The position numbers were made by a program, and so were the translations under genes. 64,000 bases of DNA from an uncultured Eggerthella sp. (GTDB lineage Bacteria > Actinomycetota > Coriobacteriia > Coriobacteriales > Eggerthellaceae). The stretch covers positions 62,001 through 126,000 of the forward strand of contig UQNZ01000001.1 in assembly GCA_900542525.1 (NCBI GenBank), written 5' to 3'. Below are positions 42,630 through 50,794 of the stretch, piece after piece. How positions within the stretch are numbered: position 1 is the first letter of the stretch; every line of letters begins with the position of its first letter. The notes below the pieces were generated by a model. That model was given only the letters and a program-made list of their open reading frames with translations, did not search any database and was not told the origin of the DNA.

Positions 42630-42757
42630 AAGTGGGACCGCGGGAGAATAGAGCATGTGCCTATAGCACAGCTTGAGAAGAGCGTACTTTCTCACAAACG
42701 AACTGAAGGTGTTCTCGAGCGACCGCTTGAGCATCTGACGATTCATATCTGCGATCG

Positions 42758-42795
42758 AGGTGGTAGGTGACGAACGACCGGGTAGTTTGCCACCT
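42758..42795 (-). repeat. dispersed hairpin element, copy C (after accDA stop)
   Basis: AGGTGG and CCACCT arms enclose the core CGAACGACCGGGTAGTTTG (+ strand, 42771-42789). That core is identical in reverse to the core of copy B at 61830-61848. It begins about 12 nt after the accDA stop and has no T-run. Confidence 0.75.
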
Positions 42796-42806
42796 TTCAT
42801 TAGCAC

Positions 42807-45455
42807 CTAGAACTTGCGGAAACGGGCGTAGCGCTGATTGCGCAGCTCTTCGGCGCTCATCGGTCCCAACTCGCGCAAACCACGCACGATGAAATCACGC
42901 ACATTCGCAGCAGCCTCTTCAGGGTTTACGTGCGCTGGCTCCGCACCTTCCGAGAGCACCTCTTCGATGATACCCATCTCACAGGCCTCATCCGCGCTCA
43001 TCTTCATGACCGCAGCCGCCTCTGCAGCACGCGAACGATCTTTCCAGAGGATCGAAGCGAAACCTTCCGGTGAAAGCACCGAATAGACCGCATGCTTCTG
43101 CATGGCCACCCGATTGCCCACGGCGAGCGCAAGTGCGCCACCCGATCCGCCTTCACCCAAGACCACGCTGATGACCGGCACTTCAATGCCCGCAAGTGCA
43201 ACGAGATTCTCGGCGATCGCATTGCCCTGTCCGCGCTCTTCTGCCTCCATGCCGCAATAGGCACCCTGCGTATCGACCAAGCACACGATCGGGCGACCGA
43301 ACTTCTCCGCCTGTTTCATCAAGCGCAAGCTCTTGCGATACCCTTCAGGCTGCGGACAGCCGAAATTGCGCGCGATACGCTGGTTCAAGTCCTCGCCTTT
43401 CTCTTCAGCGATGACCGTGACCGGATAGCCCTGTATCCAACCGATACCAGCAAGGATCGCTCCATCGTCGCCGAAAGCACGATCCCCGTGAAGCTCGATG
43501 AACCCATCAACGATCGAATCGATATAGTACTTGGCTGTAGGGCGATGCACATTGCGTGCGAGCAGCACACTCTCCCACGCGGCATTTTCTCCTTGTCCAC
43601 CGTCTTTCGCACCTTTCGTTCGTGCGACTTCGAGCGGCATGACACCTGGAGCATCGGCAACACTACGCTTGGAAAGCTCACGACGGATCGCCGAACCTTC
43701 AGACTCAAAAAGATGCTTGGTCTGCTTGCCCGTGAGCGCTTGCGTGGCCTTGCTGAAGATGGTCTTCACCCCTGAAAGCACCCCCGGCTTAGAGCCTTGC
43801 ACTGCCTTTTGCCCACTGAAGAAAAGGGTTGATCTTGCCGGATTTTGCATCGTGTGCGAAGCCTGATGAGCGACAGAGGCCTCAGGATTCTCAAGCGCAA
43901 GCTCGATCATGCGATAGTTGTAGAGCTTCATGTCCACTACTTCGCCTTCAACGCTGCCCGTAATACGTCTGATCGCTCCAGGAGACTGAAGGTTCTCGAG
44001 CAAGCGCTCCTGCTCAGTGAGAGCATTCGGCTCTTCAATCACCTCGTTTTGATAGGCAAGGCGATTGCGGCGCTCTTCGATCGAAGCCATGTGGATCGCA
44101 AGTGCATGCGCAAGAAAGCTGCGCAGCTCGCTACGCTCAACGATCGCATCGATGAGTCCATGTTCGAGCGCGAATTCGGCAGTCTGGAACCCTTCGGGAA
44201 GCGTTTGACGGATCGTATCTTCGATCACGCGTCTGCCTGCGAACCCGATGAGCGCATGCGGCTCTGAGATAACAAGATCCCCTTCGGTAGCGAACGAGGC
44301 GGTCACGCCGCCTGTAGTGGGGTCGGTGATGATGGAAAAATACGGCAGCCCCGCACGCCCATGCCGCTCGATCGCAGCAGAGGTCTTCGCCATCTGCATG
44401 AGCGACACGAGACCTTCTTGCATGCGCGCGCCACCTGAAGCTGTGAAGATGAGCAGCGGCAACCCCAACGCTGTTGCGCGCTCTATCGTACGGGTGATCT
44501 TCTCGCCCACGACCGAGCCCATCGAGCCCATCATGAACGTGGTCTCCATGATACAGAGCGCCACTTCGATGTTTGCGATCTTCGCTTTCCCGCAACGCAC
44601 CGCTTCCTCGCGATCGCTCTTCTTGCGCATACCGCTCAGAAGGTTATCGTAATCGGGAAAACCGAGGGGATCAGTCTCGGGAAGTCCCGTTTCCCATTCT
44701 TCGAAGGTGTCGGCATCGAAGAGATAGTCGATACGCTCTTCCGAAGTGAGACGATACAGTTCACCGCAGCTCGGGCAGACACCGCCCGTCGCGAGCACCT
44801 CGCCCGCCTCATGGTTGAGCTTGCATTTCGGGCACTTCTTCCACGTGACCGGCTCGCTCGTAATCTCGCCCGCATCAAGCGTGCATTCATTGACCACCCA
44901 GGTGGTGAAAGTCTTGTCGCCCTCCATCGGGCTCAATACGCGCATGCCCTTTTCAGCGGCGACACGACACAAAAGATCGCTCGCACAAGATCCATCGCAC
45001 AATAAAAGATAGCGTGCACCGCACGCTTCTGCTGCTTCTGCAAGCGCATACTCATTCGTGAACAAGCGTTTATCGAATGTTGCACCCAAACTTACGACCT
45101 GCGCATATCCCGAAAAAGAGAAGCCGCGCTCCTTATCTGCTGTGCCCGTTACGAACACGCTTGGCGCTCCTGCCTGCTTGAAGGTGCGCACGGCTTCCTT
45201 GAGCGCCGAACCATATCCTGCAAGCAGCAGCGCAGGTGCTGCCGTTTCATCTTCCACCTGGCCCGCATACGAAAGCAGCGTATCAAGCTGATAGGCAACG
45301 AGCGTAGGATCGATAACCGAACCCGTTGGCGGCAGATCGGCTGATCTCACCGGGTTTGAAGCTGGCTTGGCATCAAGCGCGCGCATCACAGACCCCGAAC
45401 TTCCATCGGCAGAATCGTTTGGTTCGATGAGGATATATTTCTTTCGCTTGAACAT
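42807..45455 (-). CDS. accDA: acetyl-CoA carboxylase carboxyltransferase beta-alpha fusion with BC-like N-terminal domain
   Basis: This 882-residue protein carries both carboxyltransferase halves that move the carboxyl from biotin to acetyl-CoA. Residues 208-230 form the AccD zinc ribbon (CPKC...CPSC: Cys208, 211, 227, 230). The beta domain runs to about 515 (FTASGGARMQEGL, TDPTTGGVTASFA). A linker of about 80 residues leads to the alpha domain (about 600-882; ELHGDRAFGDD, GYRKSLRLMKQAEKF, EGGSGGALALAV). Residues 74-180 are extra and align by eye with the N-terminal (pre-ATP-grasp) domain of biotin carboxylase AccC. AccB and AccC are absent from this operon. AGAAGG precedes the ATG. Last gene of the fab operon. 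Confidence 0.94.
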   Translation of the reverse strand: MFKRKKYILIEPNDSADGSSGSVMRALDAKPASNPVRSADLPPTGSVIDPTLVAYQLDTLLSYAGQVEDETAAPALLLAGYGSALKEAVRTFKQAGAPSVFVTGTADKERGFSFSGYAQVVSLGATFDKRLFTNEYALAEAAEACGARYLLLCDGSCASDLLCRVAAEKGMRVLSPMEGDKTFTTWVVNECTLDAGEITSEPVTWKKCPKCKLNHEAGEVLATGGVCPSCGELYRLTSEERIDYLFDADTFEEWETGLPETDPLGFPDYDNLLSGMRKKSDREEAVRCGKAKIANIEVALCIMETTFMMGSMGSVVGEKITRTIERATALGLPLLIFTASGGARMQEGLVSLMQMAKTSAAIERHGRAGLPYFSIITDPTTGGVTASFATEGDLVISEPHALIGFAGRRVIEDTIRQTLPEGFQTAEFALEHGLIDAIVERSELRSFLAHALAIHMASIEERRNRLAYQNEVIEEPNALTEQERLLENLQSPGAIRRITGSVEGEVVDMKLYNYRMIELALENPEASVAHQASHTMQNPARSTLFFSGQKAVQGSKPGVLSGVKTIFSKATQALTGKQTKHLFESEGSAIRRELSKRSVADAPGVMPLEVARTKGAKDGGQGENAAWESVLLARNVHRPTAKYYIDSIVDGFIELHGDRAFGDDGAILAGIGWIQGYPVTVIAEEKGEDLNQRIARNFGCPQPEGYRKSLRLMKQAEKFGRPIVCLVDTQGAYCGMEAEERGQGNAIAENLVALAGIEVPVISVVLGEGGSGGALALAVGNRVAMQKHAVYSVLSPEGFASILWKDRSRAAEAAAVMKMSADEACEMGIIEEVLSEGAEPAHVNPEEAAANVRDFIVRGLRELGPMSAEELRNQRYARFRKF

Positions 45456-45505
45456 CTAGACCTTCTCTTCGGTATCTGCATCTACAGCTGAATCTAGTGA
45501 AAAGA

Positions 45506-45964
45506 TCACTGCATCTCGTTCTTTGCCAATACGTACTTTTGAATTGCCTGGGCACAGATCTTGTCGCCTTTATAGGCTTTGACCTCTGCTACGCACATGC
45601 GGCTCGAATTGCGCGTGATGTTTGCCTCAAGGCGAATCGTGTCGCCTGGGCGTACCTGCTCGCGGAATTTCGCTTTGTCGATGCCTGCGAAAAAGCCCAG
45701 TGAGCCAGCCTTGTCTTCTTGCGCGAGCAAGCAGCACGATGCAGCCTGCGCGAGCGCCTCCATGATGATGACGCCCGGAAGAACGGGATAGCTAGGAAAA
45801 TGCCCTTGGAAGAGCGGCAGATTGGGATCAACATCGAGTTCTGCGACAACAGAGACACCAGGCTCGCATTCGAGGATGCGCGAGACCCACAGAAACGGAT
45901 CGCGATGCGGCAAAAGCGCTTCGACGCCCTCTTTACCGCACGGAAAAGTTGGGAGTTCTTTCAT
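45506..45964 (-). CDS. fabZ: 3-hydroxyacyl-ACP dehydratase FabZ
   Basis: This enzyme dehydrates 3-hydroxyacyl-ACP in fatty acid elongation. The hotdog fold carries His55 in QGHFPSYPVLPGV and Glu69 in IIMEALAQ, the FabZ catalytic pair, and PHRDPFLWVSRI near residue 19. The ATG at 45964 follows GGAGGAGACC. Upstream in-frame sequence overlaps fabF and is not coding. It lies 10 nt after fabF. Confidence 0.94.
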   Translation of the reverse strand: MKELPTFPCGKEGVEALLPHRDPFLWVSRILECEPGVSVVAELDVDPNLPLFQGHFPSYPVLPGVIIMEALAQAASCCLLAQEDKAGSLGFFAGIDKAKFREQVRPGDTIRLEANITRNSSRMCVAEVKAYKGDKICAQAIQKYVLAKNEMQ

Positions 45965-45974
45965 GGTCTCCTCC

Positions 45975-47261
45975 TTATTCAGCATAGGGTGAGATCGCAA
46001 CTGAAGCGTTATGTCCGCCGAAGCCGAGCGAATTGGAGAGCGCCACCTTCTGCGGGTAGTCGCGCACAGCCTCAGCCGATACGCGCACAGCACATTCGGG
46101 ATCCGCCTCAACAAAACCAACCGTGGGCGGCACCACTGAATTCACTACCGAAAGCGCAGTGACAATAGCCTCGAGCGCACCAGCCGCACCAAGCGTATGA
46201 CCCATCGCACCCTTCACTGAAGTGACCGGGATCTCTCGTGCGCGATCGCCTGCAAGCCCATGAAGCGCGGCAGATTCCATCTTGTCGTTTGCTAGTGTTG
46301 ACGTACCGTGCGCATTGAGATGACCCAGATCGTCAGGAGTAAAGCCGCCCTCTGAGAGTGCTTGGAGCATCGCACGCACCGCTCCTTCACCGCTCGGTTC
46401 AGGCGCGGTCATATGATAGGCATCGCCCGTTGAACCGAAGCCGGTGATCTCGGCGATGATATGCGCCCCACGTGCTTTCGCATGTTCGAGCGACTCGAGC
46501 ACGAGCGCACCAGCGCCCTCACCTGCCACGAAGCCCGAACGATTCACGTCGAACGGCCGTGAAGCGCACGTGATGTCGGTCTCCTTCGTAATGGCGCCCA
46601 AATTACCGAAGCCCGAAAGCGAGACCGGAGTCACGCCCTCTTCGGAACCACCTGCGAGCGCCGCATCGGCATAGCCGTGACGGATGAGACGATACGCTTC
46701 GCCGATGCAGTGGCTTCCCGTTGCGCAGGCCGTTACGATAGTGAAACAATCGCCCTTGAGTCCATAGCGAATGGAGAGGTTTCCCGCGATCATGTTCGGG
46801 ATCATGGTCGGGATGAAGAGCGGGCTTACGCGCTTCGCGCCCTTGGTGTTCAGCACGACCGATTCACGCTCGAAGATCTCCATGCCGCCAATGCCCGTAC
46901 CGAACACGCAAGCGAAACGGGTAAGGTCTTCCGCCTCAAGATCAAAGTTCGCTTGAGCCATCGCCTCATCAGCAGCGATGATGCCATACTGCACGAACTT
47001 CGCAAAGCGGCGTGATTCTTTCTTCGTGAACCCCATCTCAAGCGGGTCGTAACCAGGAATGCGCGCAACTGCGGTCATGCCGAAACGCTCCTGCTCTTCG
47101 GGCTCGAGCGCAGCAATGCATGATCTGCCCTGCATGAGGGTATCCCACATGACCTCGACTCCCCTGCCTGCAGGCGAAAGAGCGCCCATGCCAGTAATAA
47201 CGACGCGATGGACTGGTTCCATCTTCAAGCCTTGTTCATTCACGATGGTTTCTTGATTCAT
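45975..47261 (-). CDS. fabF: beta-ketoacyl-ACP synthase II
   Basis: This condensing enzyme extends acyl-ACP with malonyl-ACP. The Cys-His-His triad sits in ACATGSHCIGEAYR (Cys near residue 176), NAHGTST (His near 317) and KGAMGHTLGAAG (His near 352). The start at 47261 is supported by AGGAG and gives a 13-residue leader before MEPVHRVVITG. It is in the middle of the fab operon. FabH, which starts chains, is not in this cluster. Confidence 0.95.
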   Translation of the reverse strand: MNQETIVNEQGLKMEPVHRVVITGMGALSPAGRGVEVMWDTLMQGRSCIAALEPEEQERFGMTAVARIPGYDPLEMGFTKKESRRFAKFVQYGIIAADEAMAQANFDLEAEDLTRFACVFGTGIGGMEIFERESVVLNTKGAKRVSPLFIPTMIPNMIAGNLSIRYGLKGDCFTIVTACATGSHCIGEAYRLIRHGYADAALAGGSEEGVTPVSLSGFGNLGAITKETDITCASRPFDVNRSGFVAGEGAGALVLESLEHAKARGAHIIAEITGFGSTGDAYHMTAPEPSGEGAVRAMLQALSEGGFTPDDLGHLNAHGTSTLANDKMESAALHGLAGDRAREIPVTSVKGAMGHTLGAAGALEAIVTALSVVNSVVPPTVGFVEADPECAVRVSAEAVRDYPQKVALSNSLGFGGHNASVAISPYAE

Positions 47262-47300
47262 AACAAATCTCCTGGTTATCTCTTTTGCGCGTGAATCGCC

Positions 47301-48140
47301 CTAGAGCGACATGCCGCCGTCGATGCAAAGCACCTGACCAGTTATGTATTCGCTTTCAGGCTGCGCAAAGAACGCAACCGCATTGGCAACATCTTCAGGG
47401 GCGCCGAAAACTCCGCTTGCGATGCGCGAGAGGATCGTCTCTTTAGCGGCATCGGAAAGCACATCGGTCATAGCAGTATCGATGAAGCCGGGCGCCACCG
47501 CATTTACCGTGATGCCGCGCGATGCAAGCTCCTTCGCTGCCGCTTTCGTCATGCCGATGATGCCCGCTTTCGAGGCGGCATAATTCACCTGGCCTGCGTT
47601 ACCCGCAATTCCCACCACGCTCGAAACCGAGATGATGCGCCCGTAGCGCTGCTTCATCATGAGCGGAGCGGCATGACGCAAACAGTTGAATGCACCTTTC
47701 AGGTTCACCTCGATCACACGATCGAAGGCTTCTTCTTTCATGCGCGCTAGCAATCCATCGCGCGTAATACCCGCATTGTTCACAAGCACATCGATGCGCC
47801 CGAACTGCTGCTTCACTTCATTGATAAGTTGCTTTGCTTCATCGAAGTGCGATACATCAGCCTGCAAAGCGATGAAGCGCTGCGGTTCGGCTGCTTCTTC
47901 GACTTCGAGCGCAAGGCTCTCTTGAGCTGCGGTGGCGACGAAATCGGAAAGTTCCGTACAAAGCGCACGTGCCGCTTCTGTGCTTCCATCGGAAGCATAA
48001 TTGAGCACCACCGAATACCCTTCGAGCGCAAGACGCTGCGCGATCGCAGCGCCGATACCACGGCTCGCGCCGGTCACGATCGCGACACGGCGAAGCGGCG
48101 CAACGGCAACCTCTTCAGTATCTTTTGCTTTATCGTTCAT
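47301..48140 (-). CDS. fabG: 3-oxoacyl-ACP reductase FabG
   Basis: This NADPH-dependent short-chain dehydrogenase reduces 3-oxoacyl-ACP. It has the cofactor loop VTGASRGIG near residue 20, NNAG near 122 and the Ser-Tyr-Lys catalytic set (SSVVGIAG...YAASK). At 279 residues it is longer than the usual ~247. It has about 17 extra N-terminal residues and a roughly 17-residue acidic insert after the second strand (AAQESLALEVEEAAEPQRF). Gene order and the family match are clear. Confidence 0.94.
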   Translation of the reverse strand: MNDKAKDTEEVAVAPLRRVAIVTGASRGIGAAIAQRLALEGYSVVLNYASDGSTEAARALCTELSDFVATAAQESLALEVEEAAEPQRFIALQADVSHFDEAKQLINEVKQQFGRIDVLVNNAGITRDGLLARMKEEAFDRVIEVNLKGAFNCLRHAAPLMMKQRYGRIISVSSVVGIAGNAGQVNYAASKAGIIGMTKAAAKELASRGITVNAVAPGFIDTAMTDVLSDAAKETILSRIASGVFGAPEDVANAVAFFAQPESEYITGQVLCIDGGMSL

Positions 48141-48162
48141 GATCTCTCTCTTTTCTTAAGAT

Positions 48163-49086
48163 CTAGAGCGTACTCACATACTCATCGAACTGTTCACGCG
48201 TTCCCACACGCTTGCGACAGGCCTCTTTCGAGATACGCTTCATCATCGTGAAGAGCACCCCGCCATAACCGATCTCGACGAATTCATTCTCGCCTTCATC
48301 GATGAGGTAGTTCACGCCTTGTTCGAAAAGCACCGGAGAGATGACCTGCGCAGAAAGGCGCTCGGCAGCCTCGTTCACCACGAATGGCGCAGCATCGGTA
48401 TTGCAGATGAGCTCGATCTCCGCTTCGTTGAATACCGGCGCATCGCTACTTGCAAAATAGTTTGCAAGCGCCTCTGAAGCTGAAGTCATGAGCGGACTAT
48501 GGAAACCGCCTGCTGTTTTCAGGCGTGCGCACTTCTTCTTCATGCCCTTCCAGTGCGCCTCAGCCCTCTCGATCGCCGCTGCGTCACCCGAGATCACCAC
48601 CTGACCAGGACAGTTGAAGTTCGCCGGCAGCAAGATAGCTTCGCCAGCGCATGCTTCGCACACCGCTTCAGCATCTTCGTGGCTCGCGGCGAGCAACGCC
48701 AGCATCGCGCCTTCTCGCTGCTCGCACGCATCAGTCATCGCGTTCGCGCGAACCTTGAGCAGCTTGAACGCATCATCGAGCGAAAGGATGCCCGCGAGTG
48801 CGAGCGCACTGATCTCGCCGAGCGAAAAGCCGATGAGAGCATCGGGCTTCTTGCCTTGCGCCATGAGCGCCTTGCCGATAGCCACCGTGAGCACCATAGT
48901 GAGCGCCTGCGCGTTGAACGTATCGTTCACCTCTTCGGCGCTTCCTTCTTTTGCAAGACGCACAAGATCGATCTCAAGCACCTCGGAAGCACGCTCGAAC
49001 ACTTCACGCACTTCAGGAATATCCAGAAGGTCTGCGCCCATACCTTCGCTTTGAGCGCCCTGACCTGAACATATCCAAACCGTCAT
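48163..49086 (-). CDS. fabD: malonyl-CoA:ACP transacylase FabD
   Basis: This enzyme loads malonyl groups on ACP. It shows the GQGAQ oxyanion motif near residue 8, nucleophile Ser88 in IGFSLGEISA and the catalytic His in GGFHSPLM. The residue before the nucleophile is Phe instead of the usual His (GHSLGE), a modest variation. The ATG at 49086 follows AAGAAGG. The frame upstream runs into fabK and is not used. It lies 13 nt after fabK. Confidence 0.93.
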   Translation of the reverse strand: MTVWICSGQGAQSEGMGADLLDIPEVREVFERASEVLEIDLVRLAKEGSAEEVNDTFNAQALTMVLTVAIGKALMAQGKKPDALIGFSLGEISALALAGILSLDDAFKLLKVRANAMTDACEQREGAMLALLAASHEDAEAVCEACAGEAILLPANFNCPGQVVISGDAAAIERAEAHWKGMKKKCARLKTAGGFHSPLMTSASEALANYFASSDAPVFNEAEIELICNTDAAPFVVNEAAERLSAQVISPVLFEQGVNYLIDEGENEFVEIGYGGVLFTMMKRISKEACRKRVGTREQFDEYVSTL

Positions 49087-49099
49087 AGAACCTTCTTCT

Positions 49100-50071
49100 C
49101 TAGTTGTTCCATGCTCGCTTGGCGTTAGCATTCGCCATTGCCTGAAGATCGCTTTTTGACCAGGTGAGTGCCTCGCACAAGAGATCGTCAACGATCTCTT
49201 GTGCTGATTTCTCATCACCGATCAAACATGCAACCTGGCCCGACATGAGCGAGCCGTTATCGACATCACCTTCAACCGCTCGATGCAGCGATCCCGCGAG
49301 CGCAGCTTCCACTTCATCAGCTGAGACCTGTGTATCAGCTTCCATCTTGCGGATGCCACGCGAGAACTTGTTCTTGAGCTGACGTACAGGATGACCGTTG
49401 TCGCGCCCCGTTACGATCGTGTCGGAATCCTTCGCAGCAAGGACCTTCTGCTTGTAGGCCTCATGGATGCCGCATTCATGCGCAGTAAGGAAGCGTGTGC
49501 CGACCTGCACCGCTTCAGCACCGAGGGCAAATGCTGCTACCAAGCCGCGCCCGTCTGCCACACCGCCCGCTGCGATGACCGGGATCGAAACCGCATCGCA
49601 CACGGCAGGCGTAAGAGCCATAGTGGTAAGTTCTCCGATGTGGCCTCCTGCTTCGCAGCCTTCTGCGATGACCGCATCAGCTCCGCAGCGCTCCATGCGC
49701 TTCGCAAGCGCCGAAGAAGCAATGACTGGCACCACTTTCGCACCAGCTTCTTTCCAACGATCGATGTAGTTGCCGGGGTTGCCTGCACCTGTCGTGATAA
49801 CAGGAACGCGCAATTCGGCGAGTAGCTCCGCAAGCTGTGGCGCTTCGGGATTCATGAGCATGATATTCACGCCGAAAGGCTTATCGGTAAGCGTGCGCGC
49901 AAGCTCGACCTGCTCGCGCACCCAGGAAAGCGGCGCAGAACCACAGGCGATGATGCCAAGGCCACCCGCATTGCTCACGGCTGCTGCCAGACGCGCATCT
50001 GCGATCCACGCCATAGCTCCTTGAATGATCGGCTGCTCGATGCCGAGCAGCTCGGTTACACGTGTCTTCAT
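49100..50071 (-). CDS. fabK: enoyl-ACP reductase II FabK
   Basis: This FMN-dependent enoyl-ACP reductase is unrelated to FabI. The 323-residue TIM barrel carries PIIQGAMAWIADARLAAAVSNAGGLGII at the N terminus, EGCEAGGHIGELTTM near residue 135 and a TGRDNGHPVRQLKN block near 220. It completes the elongation cycle in this operon. FabK enzymes are typically insensitive to triclosan, a family property and not shown here. It lies 18 nt after acpP. Confidence 0.94.
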   Translation of the reverse strand: MKTRVTELLGIEQPIIQGAMAWIADARLAAAVSNAGGLGIIACGSAPLSWVREQVELARTLTDKPFGVNIMLMNPEAPQLAELLAELRVPVITTGAGNPGNYIDRWKEAGAKVVPVIASSALAKRMERCGADAVIAEGCEAGGHIGELTTMALTPAVCDAVSIPVIAAGGVADGRGLVAAFALGAEAVQVGTRFLTAHECGIHEAYKQKVLAAKDSDTIVTGRDNGHPVRQLKNKFSRGIRKMEADTQVSADEVEAALAGSLHRAVEGDVDNGSLMSGQVACLIGDEKSAQEIVDDLLCEALTWSKSDLQAMANANAKRAWNN

Positions 50072-50089
50072 GAAGTTTATTCCGTACGC

Positions 50090-50308
50090 TTAGAGCTCTT
50101 CGATATAGGTGACCAACTGGCCGATGGTCTCGATGCCTTCTGGTTCGCCGAAATCGATATCAAGCTCTTCTTCGAGGCTGCAGATGAGCTCAGCCATGTC
50201 GAGCGAATCGATACCGAGGCCTTCGAGCGTCGCATCGACGGTGACCGTTTCCGGTTCGATGTCGAGATTTTCGTTGAGTACTTTTTGAATCGTGTCGAGA
50301 GTTGCCAT
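50090..50308 (-). CDS. acpP: acyl carrier protein
   Basis: This is a 72-residue acidic ACP with the phosphopantetheine attachment Ser35 in GLGIDSLDMAE. The ATG at 50308 follows AAAGGATAGTTCC. The frame upstream to 50347 runs into the MarR gene. It lies between the MarR regulator and fabK. Confidence 0.95.
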   Translation of the reverse strand: MATLDTIQKVLNENLDIEPETVTVDATLEGLGIDSLDMAELICSLEEELDIDFGEPEGIETIGQLVTYIEEL

Positions 50309-50312
50309 GGAA

Positions 50313-50789
50313 CTATCCTTTCTGTTCTTCCTTCTCAGATTCGGCATCGAAGAATGCCTTGATCTTTCCGACTGCTTTTACGAACACCCCTTCTTCTTCT
50401 GGGGTGAGATCGGCAAGAGCGCTTTCCACCATCTTCTTGTGAAAAGCATCGTGGGCACGCATAGCCTTGCGCCCCTTCGCGGTAAGTGCAACGAGCACTT
50501 GTCGACGGTCTGTTTCGCTTCGCTCGCGCTTCACATAGCTGCGCTTCTCAAGCTTGTTGATCATGACCGTGAGCGTTGCAAGTGTGATGCCCAAACGGTT
50601 CGCAATGACCTTCATGGGATTTGCTTCATGTAAGCCAACCGCGCAGATCGTGTGCAATTCTGCGATCGAAAGCCCTTCGGTAAGGCGGTTGTTGAGCGAA
50701 CGCTCTTCGATGCGCAAGATCGAATTGAACGTGCTCGAGAGAAGCTCGTCGAGCGTTTTGAGATCATCTTTTGTAAGTGCGTTTTCCAT
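50313..50789 (-). CDS. MarR-family regulator, FabT-like by context
   Basis: This 158-residue winged-helix MarR protein has the recognition region ANRLGITLATLTVMINKLEKRSYVKRERSETDRRQ (about residues 60-95). Its position at the head of the fab operon matches FabT of Firmicutes, which represses fatty acid synthesis when bound to acyl-ACP. I infer the same role here. The ATG at 50789 has AAGGA nine bases before it. The ATG at 50798 overlaps the degV stop (ATGA) but is too close to that site. I could not find a convincing FabT operator. Confidence 0.85.
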   Translation of the reverse strand: MENALTKDDLKTLDELLSSTFNSILRIEERSLNNRLTEGLSIAELHTICAVGLHEANPMKVIANRLGITLATLTVMINKLEKRSYVKRERSETDRRQVLVALTAKGRKAMRAHDAFHKKMVESALADLTPEEEGVFVKAVGKIKAFFDAESEKEEQKG

Positions 50790-50794
50790 AGTGA

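Noticed and set aside
42603..42806. A 65-67 codon open frame downstream of accDA on the minus strand
   Set aside because: It has no ribosome-binding site, runs through the hairpin element and into the PHO-like repeats before pstS, and has no recognisable composition or domain.
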